A stretch of DNA of 64,000 nt from Ensifer adhaerens (GCF_020035535.1 NZ_CP083349.1:3870001-3934000); one strand, 5' to 3'. Shown: positions 50,294 through 59,233, counted from the first letter of the stretch. Made by a program: numbers and translations. Notes: a model not told the origin generated them from the letters alone.

Positions 50294-50316
50294 GGGGCGC
50301 TGAGCGCCCCTTTTTT
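50294..50316 (+). terminator. Terminator after gpmA
   Basis: A 7-bp stem ggggcgc / gcgcccc with a 3-nt loop is followed by six T, 26 bp past the gpmA stop. Confidence 0.9.
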
Positions 50317-50344
50317 GTCTGCTGGCGATACCGGGCTTCAGGTA

Positions 50345-51232
50345 TCAAATCGTGCCGTCGGCCGCCTTGCCGGCTTCCCAGCCGAGGATGGCGCGCTTGC
50401 GTGTCAGCCCCCAGTGATAACCGGTGAGATCCCCGCTCTTGCCGAGTGCGCGATGGCAGGGAACGACGAAAGAAATCGGGTTGCGCCCGACCGCAGCGCC
50501 CACGGCGCGCGACGCCGTCGGCTGGCCGATCTGCCCGGCGATGTTCGAATAGGTGGTGGCGCAGCCGAGCGGAATCTTCAACAGCGCTTGCCAGACCCGG
50601 ATCTGGAAATCGGAGCCGATCAGGAAAATGCGCAGCGGCTCGTTCTGGCGCCAGCGCGAGGGGTCGAAGATGCGCGCGGCATATTGGGCCGTGGCCGCAC
50701 TGTCCTCGATGTAGCGGGCGTTGGGCCAACGTTGTGCCATGTCCTCGAAGCTTGCCTGCTCGCCGCCGGAATCGTTGAAGGCAAGGCCTGCAAGTCCGCG
50801 TTCGGTGATCATGACGAGCGCCGTTCCGAAGGGCGAGGGGTGGTAGCCGTAGCGGATCGTCAGACCCTCGCCGCGCGCCTTCCATTCTCCTGGAGACATC
50901 GCCTCATGGGTGACGAACAGGTCGTGCAGGCGGCTCGGCCCCGACAGTCCGACCTCGATGCTGGTTTCCAGCAGCGGCATGTCCTCCTGGCGCAGCAGCC
51001 GCTTGGCATGGTCGAGCGTCACGGCCTGGAGGAAGGCTTTCGGAGAAAGCCCGGCCCAGCGGGTGAAAACTTTCTGGAGTTGCGTCGGCGACTGCTTCAG
51101 GCGCTGCGCCACGGCTTCGAGCGACGGCTGGTCGCGATAATCCTCGGTCAGCATTTCGATCACGCGGCTGACCGTATCGTAATCGGTGCCTTTCGGCGTG
51201 ATGTCTGTGGGTACGGATGTCGCAATGTTCAT
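50345..51232 (-). CDS. ada: Ada-like protein: AraC-type HTH fused to O6-methylguanine-DNA methyltransferase
   Basis: 295 aa. Residues 20-118 are an AraC-type double helix-turn-helix (LEAVAQRLKQSPTQLQKVF); residues 125-290 are a methyltransferase domain with the acceptor C259 in FVVPCHRALG. It repairs O6-methylguanine by irreversible self-methylation. The N-terminal Ada domain with the four zinc-binding cysteines, which senses methyl-phosphotriesters, is absent. So the classic Ada switch is missing and the role of the DNA-binding part is open. Confidence 0.92.
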   Translation of the reverse strand: MNIATSVPTDITPKGTDYDTVSRVIEMLTEDYRDQPSLEAVAQRLKQSPTQLQKVFTRWAGLSPKAFLQAVTLDHAKRLLRQEDMPLLETSIEVGLSGPSRLHDLFVTHEAMSPGEWKARGEGLTIRYGYHPSPFGTALVMITERGLAGLAFNDSGGEQASFEDMAQRWPNARYIEDSAATAQYAARIFDPSRWRQNEPLRIFLIGSDFQIRVWQALLKIPLGCATTYSNIAGQIGQPTASRAVGAAVGRNPISFVVPCHRALGKSGDLTGYHWGLTRKRAILGWEAGKAADGTI

Positions 51233-51337
51233 GGCTCATCTCCTGTCATGCCACAGGTAACCATTTGGCAGCGCCCGCAACCACCCGAAACTTGAGTGAA
51301 TGCGAGGATTTGCACCCCATTGGTCGATCAGCGGGCG

Positions 51338-51835
51338 TCAGCGGCGGCGAACGGTCGCAAGCGCACCCGAGAGCGCGAGTGCGAAGGTCTCGCGATCGTC
51401 GCGATTAAGAAACGAACCGATGTCGGTTCGGCGGCCACCGCCGCTGATCGTCATCGAGACGATGCCTATCTCCTGATGCCGGGCGACGTTGAAACGCGCC
51501 CAGAAGGGATTGAAGCGGTGTTCGGTGATCTGCCCTGAAGGGGTGAACTTACGCACCGAAACGTCGGTCCGGGAAACGCTGACCTCCTCGCGGCTGAGTG
51601 CCGAGCGGTTGTTCAGCCAGAAGGCGCCGAACAGCAACAGGTAGTCGAGACCGAAGAAGAACACGACCGGCCAGGCGCCGATGATGAAGAAAACGACGAC
51701 ATGCACGAGGCTCAAAAGCCCGGCAATCAGGAAGAAGACTTTGAAACCTCGGCGTCCGAGCGAACGATAGGGCGTGAGCTCGGCGGTGAAGACCGGCGCA
51801 TCCTCGGGCGGGGTGGTGGCGTTGCCATTTATCAT
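51338..51835 (-). CDS. DUF2244 membrane protein
   Basis: 165 aa with two membrane helices (about residues 30-52 and 55-78) and a cytosolic C-terminal domain that includes FNPFWARFNV near 110, the DUF2244 signature. Function is unknown. It is divergent from nth with only 22 bp between the two start codons, so each promoter must overlap the other gene. The same pairing is, as I recall, common in rhizobia. Confidence 0.88.
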   Translation of the reverse strand: MINGNATTPPEDAPVFTAELTPYRSLGRRGFKVFFLIAGLLSLVHVVVFFIIGAWPVVFFFGLDYLLLFGAFWLNNRSALSREEVSVSRTDVSVRKFTPSGQITEHRFNPFWARFNVARHQEIGIVSMTISGGGRRTDIGSFLNRDDRETFALALSGALATVRRR

Positions 51836-51857
51836 GACCTTTGACTATAGATGCATC

Positions 51858-52634
51858 ATGAAAAACGTGAAGCCGAAATTGCCCGTTGGCGCCGCAAAAC
51901 CGAAGTCGGCGACTGCACGCCGCGCCGCGCCGCGCGTGAAGAACCTCTATAGCCAAGACGAGCTCGAGGAGATCTTCCGCCGCTTCTCGATCCAGCGGCC
52001 GGAGCCAAAGGGTGAGCTGGAGCACGTCAATCCGTTCACGCTGGTCGTCGCCGTGGCGCTTTCGGCGCAGGCGACCGATGCCGGCGTCAACAAGGCGACA
52101 CGCGCGCTCTTCGCGGTCGCCGATACGCCGGAGAAGATGCTGGCGCTCGGGGAAGAGAAGGTTCGGGACTATATCAAGACCATCGGCCTTTATCGCAATA
52201 AGGCGAAGAACGTCATCGCCCTCAGCGAGATGCTGATCCGCAATTTCGGCGGCGAAGTGCCGCGCACGCGCGAAGAACTGGTGACCCTCCCGGGCGTCGG
52301 CCGCAAGACCGCCAATGTCGTGCTCTCCATGGCTTTCGGCCAATCGACGATCGCCGTCGACACCCACATCCTGCGCATCGCCAACAGGATCTGTCTGGCG
52401 CCGGGCAAGACCCCGGACGAGGTGGAAGACAAGCTGATCAAGATCATTCCGGACGAATATCTCTACCATGCCCATCACTGGCTGATCCTGCACGGGCGCT
52501 ATTGCTGCAAGGCGCGCAAGCCCGAGTGCGAACGCTGCGTCATCGCCGATCTCTGCAAGTCGCCGGAAAAGACCTGCGACATCCCGGCGCCGCTGGTCGA
52601 ACTGCCGCCGCAAATCATCTCCGCTGCTGGCTAA
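51858..52634 (+). CDS. nth: Endonuclease III (DNA glycosylase/AP lyase)
   Basis: 258 aa. The helix-hairpin-helix LPGVGRKTANVV carries catalytic K150, and D168 follows in AVDTHILR. The [4Fe-4S] cysteines are C217, C224, C227 and C233. It removes oxidised pyrimidines and cuts at the abasic site. The first 28 residues are a basic Lys/Ala/Arg-rich extension not found in E. coli Nth. The frame is open upstream into the divergent gene; 51858 is the first start outside it. Confidence 0.95.
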   Translation: MKNVKPKLPVGAAKPKSATARRAAPRVKNLYSQDELEEIFRRFSIQRPEPKGELEHVNPFTLVVAVALSAQATDAGVNKATRALFAVADTPEKMLALGEEKVRDYIKTIGLYRNKAKNVIALSEMLIRNFGGEVPRTREELVTLPGVGRKTANVVLSMAFGQSTIAVDTHILRIANRICLAPGKTPDEVEDKLIKIIPDEYLYHAHHWLILHGRYCCKARKPECERCVIADLCKSPEKTCDIPAPLVELPPQIISAAG

Positions 52635-52637
52635 CGG

Positions 52638-53231
52638 TCAGGCCGAAACCATCCGGTCGATCAGCGTGCTGATCGTTTCCGCATAAATCTCGGTCGAGCC
52701 GCCGTCGGCAATGTCGAGTGCCGCGCGGTCGAAGGCGGCCGAAAGCAGCGAAGCCATGGCCGACAGCCTGTCGGCCGAAACGGTGGCCGGAGCCATTGCC
52801 TCGGCAATCCCTTCCTCGAGCGTTCTCTGGGCATTGGCCGCATCGATCGCCATCATCTCCTGCTTGCCGAGCACCGCCGGTCCATCGAGCAAAAGCAGAC
52901 GGATCCGGCCCGGCTCACGCATGGCGCCGAAATAGGCGCGGGCGCCGACCTTCAGTGCCTCTCGGGCCGAGAGGTCGCCTGACGTCGCCTGCTCGATCGA
53001 TGCCGCCACGGCGCCAGCCTCCCGCTCCGCCACGGCGCGGAACAGCGCCTTCTTGTCCTCGAAGTGGTGATAGAGCGCGCCGCGGGTCAATCCGGCGGCG
53101 GCGACGATGTCCGGCGTCGAGGTATCGGCGTACCCGCGGGTGACGAAGAGGCCCCGAGCAGCGTCCAGGATAGCGGCGCGCGTCGTATCGGAGCGTTCAC
53201 GGTTGGAGCGGCGGGAGGTCTCCTGTTGCAT
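52638..53231 (-). CDS. TetR-family transcriptional repressor
   Basis: 197 aa. The N-terminal helix-turn-helix reads ILDAARGLFVTRGYADTSTP, then IVAAAGLTRGALYHHFEDKK (residues 21-60), a textbook TetR domain. The C-terminal ligand domain is not specific. It is divergent from a glyoxalase-fold gene, with overlapping palindromes in the 66-bp gap, so it probably represses both. Start ATG at 53231; its stop is 3 bp after that of nth. Confidence 0.93.
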   Translation of the reverse strand: MQQETSRRSNRERSDTTRAAILDAARGLFVTRGYADTSTPDIVAAAGLTRGALYHHFEDKKALFRAVAEREAGAVAASIEQATSGDLSAREALKVGARAYFGAMREPGRIRLLLLDGPAVLGKQEMMAIDAANAQRTLEEGIAEAMAPATVSADRLSAMASLLSAAFDRAALDIADGGSTEIYAETISTLIDRMVSA

Positions 53232-53273
53232 ACATGCAGCCTGTATGTTAATTAGATACATACAGATTGTATG
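53229..53273. promoter_or_regulatory. Operator for the TetR-family repressor
   Basis: Three copies of the pair catac / gtatg occur in 45 bp. The clearest symmetric sites are ctgtatg-N11-catacag (53241-53265) and catac-N5-gtatg (53259-53273). They cover the space between the two divergent genes, where both promoters must lie. Confidence 0.7.
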
Positions 53274-53297
53274 ATATTGCGAGGGCGAGGGAAAGCC

Positions 53298-53726
53298 ATG
53301 AAATCGACGAGCTACTATCCTGTCATCATGACGGCAGACGTTGCCGCCACCGCCGCCTTCTACATCGAGCACTTCCGCTTCCAAGCGCTCTTCACCAGCG
53401 ACTGGTATGTGCATCTGCAGTCGGTCGAGGACGAACACGTGACGCTGGCCGTGCTCGACTATCGCCACGAGACGATCCCCGAGGAGGCGCGCGCGCCCAC
53501 CCGTGGCCTTCTCCTGAATTTCGAGGTCGAGGATCCGGATCGCATCTATGCGCAAGCACTTACCGCCGGCCTGCCGATCCTGAAGACATTGCAGGACGAG
53601 GACTTCGGCCAGCGCCATTTCATCACCGCCGATCCGAACGGCGTGCTGATCGATGTCATCAAGCCGATCCCGCCAAGCGCCGAATTCGCCGCCGCTTACG
53701 ATGAAAGCGCGCTTCCTACGGCTTGA
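53298..53726 (+). CDS. Glyoxalase/bleomycin-resistance (VOC) fold protein
   Basis: 142 aa, one VOC domain. [28 protein letters not shown] opens the fold (beta strand, then AAFY helix), and the C-terminal half has [15 protein letters not shown]. The metal ligands are not complete enough to name an enzyme. It may be a dioxygenase-like enzyme or a binding protein that removes the ligand of the TetR repressor. The start at 53298 is chosen for ggaaag 7 nt upstream. Confidence 0.85.
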   Translation: MKSTSYYPVIMTADVAATAAFYIEHFRFQALFTSDWYVHLQSVEDEHVTLAVLDYRHETIPEEARAPTRGLLLNFEVEDPDRIYAQALTAGLPILKTLQDEDFGQRHFITADPNGVLIDVIKPIPPSAEFAAAYDESALPTA

Positions 53727-53813
53727 AGCATAAGGCACGCGTCTTTTGTCTTCCAAATGGCCGGAAAACCGGTATTAACGAACACCGGCCATCACGGAGA
53801 CCGGACGAGGTTC

Positions 53814-54806
53814 ATGACAAAATACGACGTGCTGACGATCGGCAATGCCATCGTTGATATCATCGCGCGCTGCGACGATGCCTTTCTCAATGAAAACGGC
53901 ATCATAAAGGGCGCCATGAACCTCATCGATGCCGAACGGGCCGAGTTGTTGTACTCGCGCATGGGTCCGGCGGTGGAGGCCTCCGGTGGCAGCGCCGGCA
54001 ACACGGCAGCCGGTGTCGCCAGCCTTGGCGGCCGTGCCGCCTATTTCGGCAAGACCGCGAGTGACCAGCTCGGCGAGATCTTCGCTCACGACATCCGCGC
54101 CCAGGGCGTCTACTTCGAGACGAAGCCGCTCGAAAGCGTGCCGCCGACCGCACGCTCGATGATTTTCGTGACCGAAGACGGCGAGCGCTCGATGAACACC
54201 TATCTCGGCGCCTGTGTGGAACTTGGTCCCGAGGACGTCGAGGCCGACGTCGTCGCTGAGGCGAAGGTCACCTATTTCGAAGGCTACCTCTGGGATCCGC
54301 CGCGCGCCAAGGATGCCATCCGCGAGACCGCTCGGATCGCCCACGACAACGGCCGCGAAACCGCGATCACGCTCTCTGACAGCTTCTGCGTTCACCGCTA
54401 TCGCGACGAGTTCCTTGAGCTCATGCGTTCGGGCACGGTCGATATCGTCTTCGCCAACCGGCAGGAAGCGCTGGCGCTCTACGAGACCGAGGACTTCGAT
54501 CTGGCGCTGGAAAAGCTGTCGAAGGATTGCAAGCTTGCTGCCGTGACGCTGAGCGAAGAAGGCTCGGTGGTCGTGCGTGGCGACGAACGGGTTAGGGTCG
54601 ACGCAACGCCGATCGCTCAGGTCGTCGATACGACCGGTGCCGGCGACCTCTATGCCGCGGGCTTCCTGCACGGCTACACGACCGGGCGCTCGCTCGAAGA
54701 CTGCAGCAGGCTCGGCAATCTGGCCGCCGGCATCGTCATCGGCCAGATCGGGCCGCGGCCGATGGTCTCCCTGGAGAAGGCTGCCAAGCAGGCCGGTCTC
54801 GCCTGA
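53814..54806 (+). CDS. PfkB-family sugar kinase, probably adenosine kinase
   Basis: 330 aa. The first PfkB motif is GGSAGNTAAGVASLGGRAAYFG (near 60), the second DTTGAGDLYAAGFLHG with catalytic Asp near 276. The N terminus (YDVLTIGNAIVDIIARCDD) and MNTYLGAC near 129 resemble rhizobial enzymes annotated as adenosine kinase. It would make AMP from adenosine, competing with the adenosine deaminase encoded at 18661. Other nucleoside or sugar substrates cannot be ruled out. Confidence 0.85.
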   Translation: MTKYDVLTIGNAIVDIIARCDDAFLNENGIIKGAMNLIDAERAELLYSRMGPAVEASGGSAGNTAAGVASLGGRAAYFGKTASDQLGEIFAHDIRAQGVYFETKPLESVPPTARSMIFVTEDGERSMNTYLGACVELGPEDVEADVVAEAKVTYFEGYLWDPPRAKDAIRETARIAHDNGRETAITLSDSFCVHRYRDEFLELMRSGTVDIVFANRQEALALYETEDFDLALEKLSKDCKLAAVTLSEEGSVVVRGDERVRVDATPIAQVVDTTGAGDLYAAGFLHGYTTGRSLEDCSRLGNLAAGIVIGQIGPRPMVSLEKAAKQAGLA

Positions 54807-54846
54807 TTCGTCCGGATTGAGTTTTGTGAAAGACGGGCGCGCGGCC

Positions 54847-55386
54847 TTACTTGAAGGCCTCGCCCGGATAGGCGCCCCAGATCTCGCTCTGGGCGATCCA
54901 GCCTTCTACGCCCTGCGTCTCGACATGGCACCAGTCGCCATTGCATTCGCCGACACGCACGATCACGCCAGGCTCCATGCGGGCGGTGATCGGGGCGGTG
55001 CCCTGCGGGTCACGGCGCATGTTGACGAAGACGCCTTCGCCTTTGCCGCGCATCCACGGTGCGGCGACAGCTGTACGGTCGCCGGAAAGCAGCGCCTGGT
55101 TGACCCAGCCTTCGGTGCCGTCGGCGTCGCGGATACGGCGCCAGTTATCGTATTCCTGGATGATTTCCACCGGCACGCCGGGCTTCATATAGCGGAAGGC
55201 GACCGCGTAATCGACACTCGGGCCGATGCGGAGATTGACGCTCTTGGACTTCAGGCTGACGAAGCGCGGCAGCGGCAGCCCGCTGGCGCCCTTGGCGGCC
55301 TGAGCGTATGCGGCCGATGTCATGATCCCGGCGCCAAGGCACGCGGCAATCAACGAGAGCGAGAATCTGGAAATGATGTGACGCAT
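54847..55386 (-). CDS. Exported protein with two bacterial SH3 domains
   Basis: 179 aa with a signal peptide (about 1-27, ending AAYAQ). Two SH3-type repeats follow: SKSVNLRIGPSVDYAV...EGWVNQALL (residues 42-100) and VFVNMRRDPQGTAPI...EGWIAQSEIWG (about 115-172). Such domains often bind peptidoglycan; no catalytic domain is attached. The start at 55386 is set by the signal peptide. It is transcribed away from the 2-hydroxyacid dehydrogenase gene. Confidence 0.85.
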   Translation of the reverse strand: MRHIISRFSLSLIAACLGAGIMTSAAYAQAAKGASGLPLPRFVSLKSKSVNLRIGPSVDYAVAFRYMKPGVPVEIIQEYDNWRRIRDADGTEGWVNQALLSGDRTAVAAPWMRGKGEGVFVNMRRDPQGTAPITARMEPGVIVRVGECNGDWCHVETQGVEGWIAQSEIWGAYPGEAFK

Positions 55387-55682
55387 GACGAAGCTCACTT
55401 TCCGTGGCCCTGTAGCGCCGCGTATGTAGTGAGGCGCACAAAGGCCGCTGCAGCACTTTGAGTTGCTGCATGTTTTGTCCTTCAATCGGTGACGACCAAG
55501 GGAAACATGCAGTAGCTTATGCAGGCGCAGTTCATTCGGGCCCCGCTCCGCGGACTGAAATCGCGGGGATGACGACGCGAGTTTTGTTTGTCTTCCCGGT
55601 GGGGTCTGGTAGAAATTGCGGCTACAGGGAGAAAGTATCGCCCAACTTGGTTAAGGACCCGTCAACAAGGCCCGTCGCAGCA
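55387..55682. other. Intergenic region with divergent promoters, nothing further recognised
   Basis: The 296 bp separate the SH3-protein gene and the dehydrogenase gene. Both frames run open into it, but neither extension has family-like sequence. No hairpin, repeat or known motif stands out. Confidence 0.5.
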
Positions 55683-56687
55683 ATGACAAGCAAGAAGAAG
55701 CCCACGGTCTACATCACCCGCAAATTGCCGGACATCGTCGAGACGCGGATGCGCGAACTCTTCGATGCGGAGCTCAACATCGACGACACGCCGCGCAGCC
55801 AGCCCGAACTCGTTGCTGCGGTCAAACGAGCCGACGTGCTGGTGCCCACGGTGACCGATCGCATCGACGCGGCGCTGATCGAGCAGGCCGGCCCGCAGCT
55901 GAAACTGATCGCCAGCTTTTCGAATGGCGTGGACAACATCGATGTCGACGCGGCTGCACGCAAGGGTATCACCGTCACCAACACGCCGAACGTGCTGACC
56001 GAGGACACGGCTGACATGGCGATGGCGCTGATCCTTGCGGTGCCGCGCCGGCTTGCCGAAGGTGCGCAGATCCTGACCGATCGCAAGGGCGAGTGGGCTG
56101 GCTGGTCGCCGACCTGGATGCTCGGCCGCCGCATTGCCGGCAAGCGCATCGGCATCGTCGGCATGGGCCGGATCGGCACTGCCGTCGCGCGCCGCGCCAA
56201 GGCCTTCGGCCTTTCGATCCACTATCACAACCGCCACCGGGTGAAGGCGGAAACCGAAGAGATGCTGGAGGCGACCTACTGGGACAGCCTCGACCAGATG
56301 CTTGCCCGCGTCGATATTGTCTCGGTCAACTGCCCGTCGACGCCGGCGACCTATCACCTGCTCTCGGCCCGTAGGCTGGCACTGATGCGACCGGACAGCT
56401 ACATCGTCAACACCGCCCGCGGCGGCATCATCGACGAGACGGCGCTGATCAAGTCGCTGCGCGAGGGCAAGATCGCCGGCGCCGGCCTCGACGTCTTCGA
56501 GAATGAGCCGGCTGTCAATCCGAAGCTGATCAAGCTCGCTGGCGAAGGCAAGGTCGTGCTCTTGCCGCATATGAGCTCAGCGACGCTCGAAGGCCGCGTC
56601 GACATGGGCGACAAGGTGGTGATCAACATCCGCACCTTCTTCGACGGCCACCGTCCGCCGGACCGGGTGCTGCCGGGCCGCGACTGA
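55683..56687 (+). CDS. gyaR: D-2-hydroxyacid dehydrogenase, glyoxylate/glycerate type
   Basis: 334 aa. The NAD(P) motif GIVGMGRIGTAVARR lies near 156. The catalytic residues are in VNTARGGIIDE (Arg), LDVFENEP (Glu) and LPHMSSAT (His). It resembles enzymes annotated as glyoxylate reductase or glycerate dehydrogenase. The start at 55683 begins the family-like sequence. This is the second such enzyme in the window and is not close in sequence to the one at 36947. Confidence 0.88.
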   Translation: MTSKKKPTVYITRKLPDIVETRMRELFDAELNIDDTPRSQPELVAAVKRADVLVPTVTDRIDAALIEQAGPQLKLIASFSNGVDNIDVDAAARKGITVTNTPNVLTEDTADMAMALILAVPRRLAEGAQILTDRKGEWAGWSPTWMLGRRIAGKRIGIVGMGRIGTAVARRAKAFGLSIHYHNRHRVKAETEEMLEATYWDSLDQMLARVDIVSVNCPSTPATYHLLSARRLALMRPDSYIVNTARGGIIDETALIKSLREGKIAGAGLDVFENEPAVNPKLIKLAGEGKVVLLPHMSSATLEGRVDMGDKVVINIRTFFDGHRPPDRVLPGRD

Positions 56688-56748
56688 CCGCGAAGCGCTG
56701 CACGGCCCCGTCGTGCGGTTGTCCACCGGCTTCGCTCAAACTTGGAAG

Positions 56749-57219
56749 CTAGAGCGTCTTGCGCATCTCGATCGCTGTCGGCCGGGTAAATCCGGGATGA
56801 CACATGGTGCCGCTCTGGATGAAGCCCCAGGCGGCAAAGGCGCGGTGGTTACCGGTGAGTTCGATGCGGGTAAGCAGCCGTAGCGCGGGCAGGCTGAGCA
56901 CGCGCGCCGTCGCCTCCGCTTCGGCGAGCAGCAACCGGCCGACGCCCTTTCCTTGTGTCTGCGGGGAAACCGCGAGCTTGCCGATGTAGAGACAATCGGC
57001 TTCAGGCTTGCAGAAGATGCAGCCGACGAGCCGTTCGCCATCGCTGACACCGAAGGCGATCTCGTCATCGATCTTTTGGCGGAGCGATTCGAGGTTCAAT
57101 GCGTGTGCTGATGACGGCGGATCGATCAGCCCGTCCATGTAGGAGAAGGCATAAAGGATCAACGCCAGCAGTTCCTCGTGCCGTTCGAATGTTGCGTCGA
57201 TGCGAAAGATCTGCAGCAT
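56749..57219 (-). CDS. GNAT-family N-acetyltransferase
   Basis: 156 aa. Motif A of the GNAT fold, LYIGKLAVSPQTQGKGVGRLLL, lies near 77-98 with the acetyl-CoA loop QGKGVG. The C terminus has the usual NHRAFAAWGFIQSGT. The substrate is unknown. It starts 7 bp after the moeB stop, so it is probably translated from the same message. Confidence 0.9.
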   Translation of the reverse strand: MLQIFRIDATFERHEELLALILYAFSYMDGLIDPPSSAHALNLESLRQKIDDEIAFGVSDGERLVGCIFCKPEADCLYIGKLAVSPQTQGKGVGRLLLAEAEATARVLSLPALRLLTRIELTGNHRAFAAWGFIQSGTMCHPGFTRPTAIEMRKTL

Positions 57220-57226
57220 GCTCGGC

Positions 57227-57988
57227 CTACGCTCTGTGACGATAGCGGATGGTGTTGAACTGCGCCGTCAGTGCGTCATACATCAATAGCCGCCCAACGA
57301 GTGGCTCGCCGAAACCGGCGATGACCTTGATCGCTTCCATCGCCTGCAATGTACCGATGACGCCCGTCAGTGCGCCGACAATGCCTGCCTCGGCGCAGGA
57401 GGGCACGACGCCGACCGGTGGCGGTTCCGGGAAGAGATCTCGGTAAGACGGGTTCGGCCGTCCATCGGCGCCGGCGGTGTAGGGCATCAGCACGGTCAGC
57501 GATCCATCGAAGCGGCCGACGGCACCCGTCACCAGCGGGATGCCCACTGCCGCCGCCGTATCGGCTGCGAGATAGCGTGTGTCGAAATTGTCCGAGCCGT
57601 CGATCACCAGGTGATATTGCCGGAACAGTGCCTCGGCATTGTCGGGATTGAGGCGGAGGCGGTGTTCGTCAACGCTGACATGCGGATTGAGCGATGCAAT
57701 CGCCTCGGCTGCCCGTTCGACCTTGGCGCGATCGATATCCTCAGTACGGTGGATAATCTGCCGCTGCAGATTGGAGAGCGCGACCGTATCGTCGTCAACG
57801 ATGCCGATCCGCCCGATGCCTGCCGCCGCGAGATAGGAGAGGACAGGGGCGCCCAGGCCTCCAGCGCCAATCACCAGCACGCGCGCGGCCTTGAGTTTCT
57901 GCTGCCCTGCACCGCCGATCTCCGGCAGTACGATGTGGCGGGCGTAGCGGGAGATCTCCGATTGATCGAGCTTATTCTCAACGGTCAT
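57227..57988 (-). CDS. moeB: Molybdopterin-synthase adenylyltransferase (MoeB/ThiF family)
   Basis: 253 aa. The nucleotide motif GAGGLGAPVLSYLAAAG (near 41-57) and the Asp/Arg adenylation residues DDDTVALSNLQRQIIH near 65-80 mark an E1-like enzyme. It activates the C terminus of a small sulfur carrier (MoaD or ThiS). The only Cys is in PSCAEAG, equivalent to the active-site Cys; the two CxxC zinc pairs of E. coli MoeB are absent. There is no rhodanese domain. Confidence 0.9.
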   Translation of the reverse strand: MTVENKLDQSEISRYARHIVLPEIGGAGQQKLKAARVLVIGAGGLGAPVLSYLAAAGIGRIGIVDDDTVALSNLQRQIIHRTEDIDRAKVERAAEAIASLNPHVSVDEHRLRLNPDNAEALFRQYHLVIDGSDNFDTRYLAADTAAAVGIPLVTGAVGRFDGSLTVLMPYTAGADGRPNPSYRDLFPEPPPVGVVPSCAEAGIVGALTGVIGTLQAMEAIKVIAGFGEPLVGRLLMYDALTAQFNTIRYRHRA

Positions 57989-58108
57989 CACCGCGTCCTC
58001 TTCATCCGGCTCGGCCGGGGCGGCCGGCCTTTGGATCACAATGATCCATCTGGTTGGAGTGAGTTAGGGACGCAAAACTGCAAACACTTGTCCTCATCCC
58101 GCTCATTT

Positions 58109-59233
58109 CTATCCCGTTACGCTGCCGTGCGAAACGGTCAGGAAGCGGCCGCGCTCGCCAACTGCCTCGAACATCGCCTGGTCCGTGCCGGTCATGAAGG
58201 CCTGGCCGCCGAGGCCATCGACGAGGTCGAACAGAGCCGCACGCCGGTTGACGTCGAGATGGGCGGCGATCTCGTCGAGCAACAGGATCGGTGCGTGGCC
58301 GGTCATGTCGCCGACGAGGCGCGCATGCGCCAGCACCAGGCCGACGAGCAAGGCCTTCTGCTCCCCGGTCGAACACCGCGCCGCCTCCATATCCTTGTCG
58401 CGGTGGCGCACGAGCAGATCGCTCCGGTGGGGTCCGTCGAGCGTACGGCCCGCCGCTGCGTCGCGCGAGCGCCCATCGCGCAGCATCGCCAGATATTGCT
58501 CTTCGAGATCATAGGCCGGGCGATGGCCTTCACCGTCGAGAAAGCCGGAAAGCGCCAGGTGCGCCGACGGGAAGACGGTGTCGTCCACGTTCCGTTCGAC
58601 GAGCGCGGTCAATAGGCCGAGCATTTCTTGGCGCGCCAGCGCCATGGACACGCCGAGACCGCCCATCTCGCGCTCGATCGCCGTCAGCCAGGCCGGGTCC
58701 GGGCGAAATTCGCTAAGCAGGCGGTTGCGGCTGCGCATCGCCCGGTCGAATTCGCTGGCGCGTCGGCCATGCTCCGGATCGAGCGAAAGCACGAGCCGGT
58801 CTAGGAACCGGCGCCGGTCGGCCGAGGGGCCGGTGAAGAGCCCGTCCATCGACGGCGTCAGCCAGAGAACACGCAGGTGATCCGTCAATTCGTCGACGGC
58901 CGATGCCGGCGTTCCGTTGAGCCGCAGCCGTCGGGATTGTCCTTCCGTCGCACCAGCGGTGCCGGTGCCGATCTCGACCGGCCCTTCCATGCCTTCGACG
59001 TCGGCAAAGACGGAAAACCCGTCGCTAGCGCCGACGCGCGTCACGTCGGCATAGGCCGCACGCCGGAGGCCCCGCCCGGGTGACAGGAAGGAGACTGCCT
59101 CCATAAGGTTGGTCTTGCCGGCGCCGTTCTCCCCCGTCAGCACCACATGGCGCTGGTCGAGCTCCAGCGAGAGCGCCGAATAATTGCGGAACTCCGTGAG
59201 CTTCAGGCGGTTGAGAAAGACCTTATGTGGCAT
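58109..59233 (-). CDS. recF: DNA replication and repair protein RecF
   Basis: 374 aa SMC-like ATPase. Walker A is GENGAGKTN at 34-42, preceded by KLTEFRNYSALSLEL. The signature CSTGEQKALLVGLVLAHA and Walker B ILLLDEIAAHLD lie near 287-320. It loads RecA at gapped DNA with RecO and RecR. Here it stands alone rather than after dnaA-dnaN. The frame is open 264 bp upstream, but RecF proteins begin at MPHKVFLNRLKL. Confidence 0.95.
   Translation of the reverse strand: MPHKVFLNRLKLTEFRNYSALSLELDQRHVVLTGENGAGKTNLMEAVSFLSPGRGLRRAAYADVTRVGASDGFSVFADVEGMEGPVEIGTGTAGATEGQSRRLRLNGTPASAVDELTDHLRVLWLTPSMDGLFTGPSADRRRFLDRLVLSLDPEHGRRASEFDRAMRSRNRLLSEFRPDPAWLTAIEREMGGLGVSMALARQEMLGLLTALVERNVDDTVFPSAHLALSGFLDGEGHRPAYDLEEQYLAMLRDGRSRDAAAGRTLDGPHRSDLLVRHRDKDMEAARCSTGEQKALLVGLVLAHARLVGDMTGHAPILLLDEIAAHLDVNRRAALFDLVDGLGGQAFMTGTDQAMFEAVGERGRFLTVSHGSVTG

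Noticed and set aside
52638..53756. A 372-residue reading of the TetR gene
   Set aside because: The extra 175 residues are antisense to the glyoxalase-fold gene and cross the operator.
55458..55682. N-terminal extension of the second 2-hydroxyacid dehydrogenase
   Set aside because: No family-like sequence there, and the conserved protein begins at 55683.
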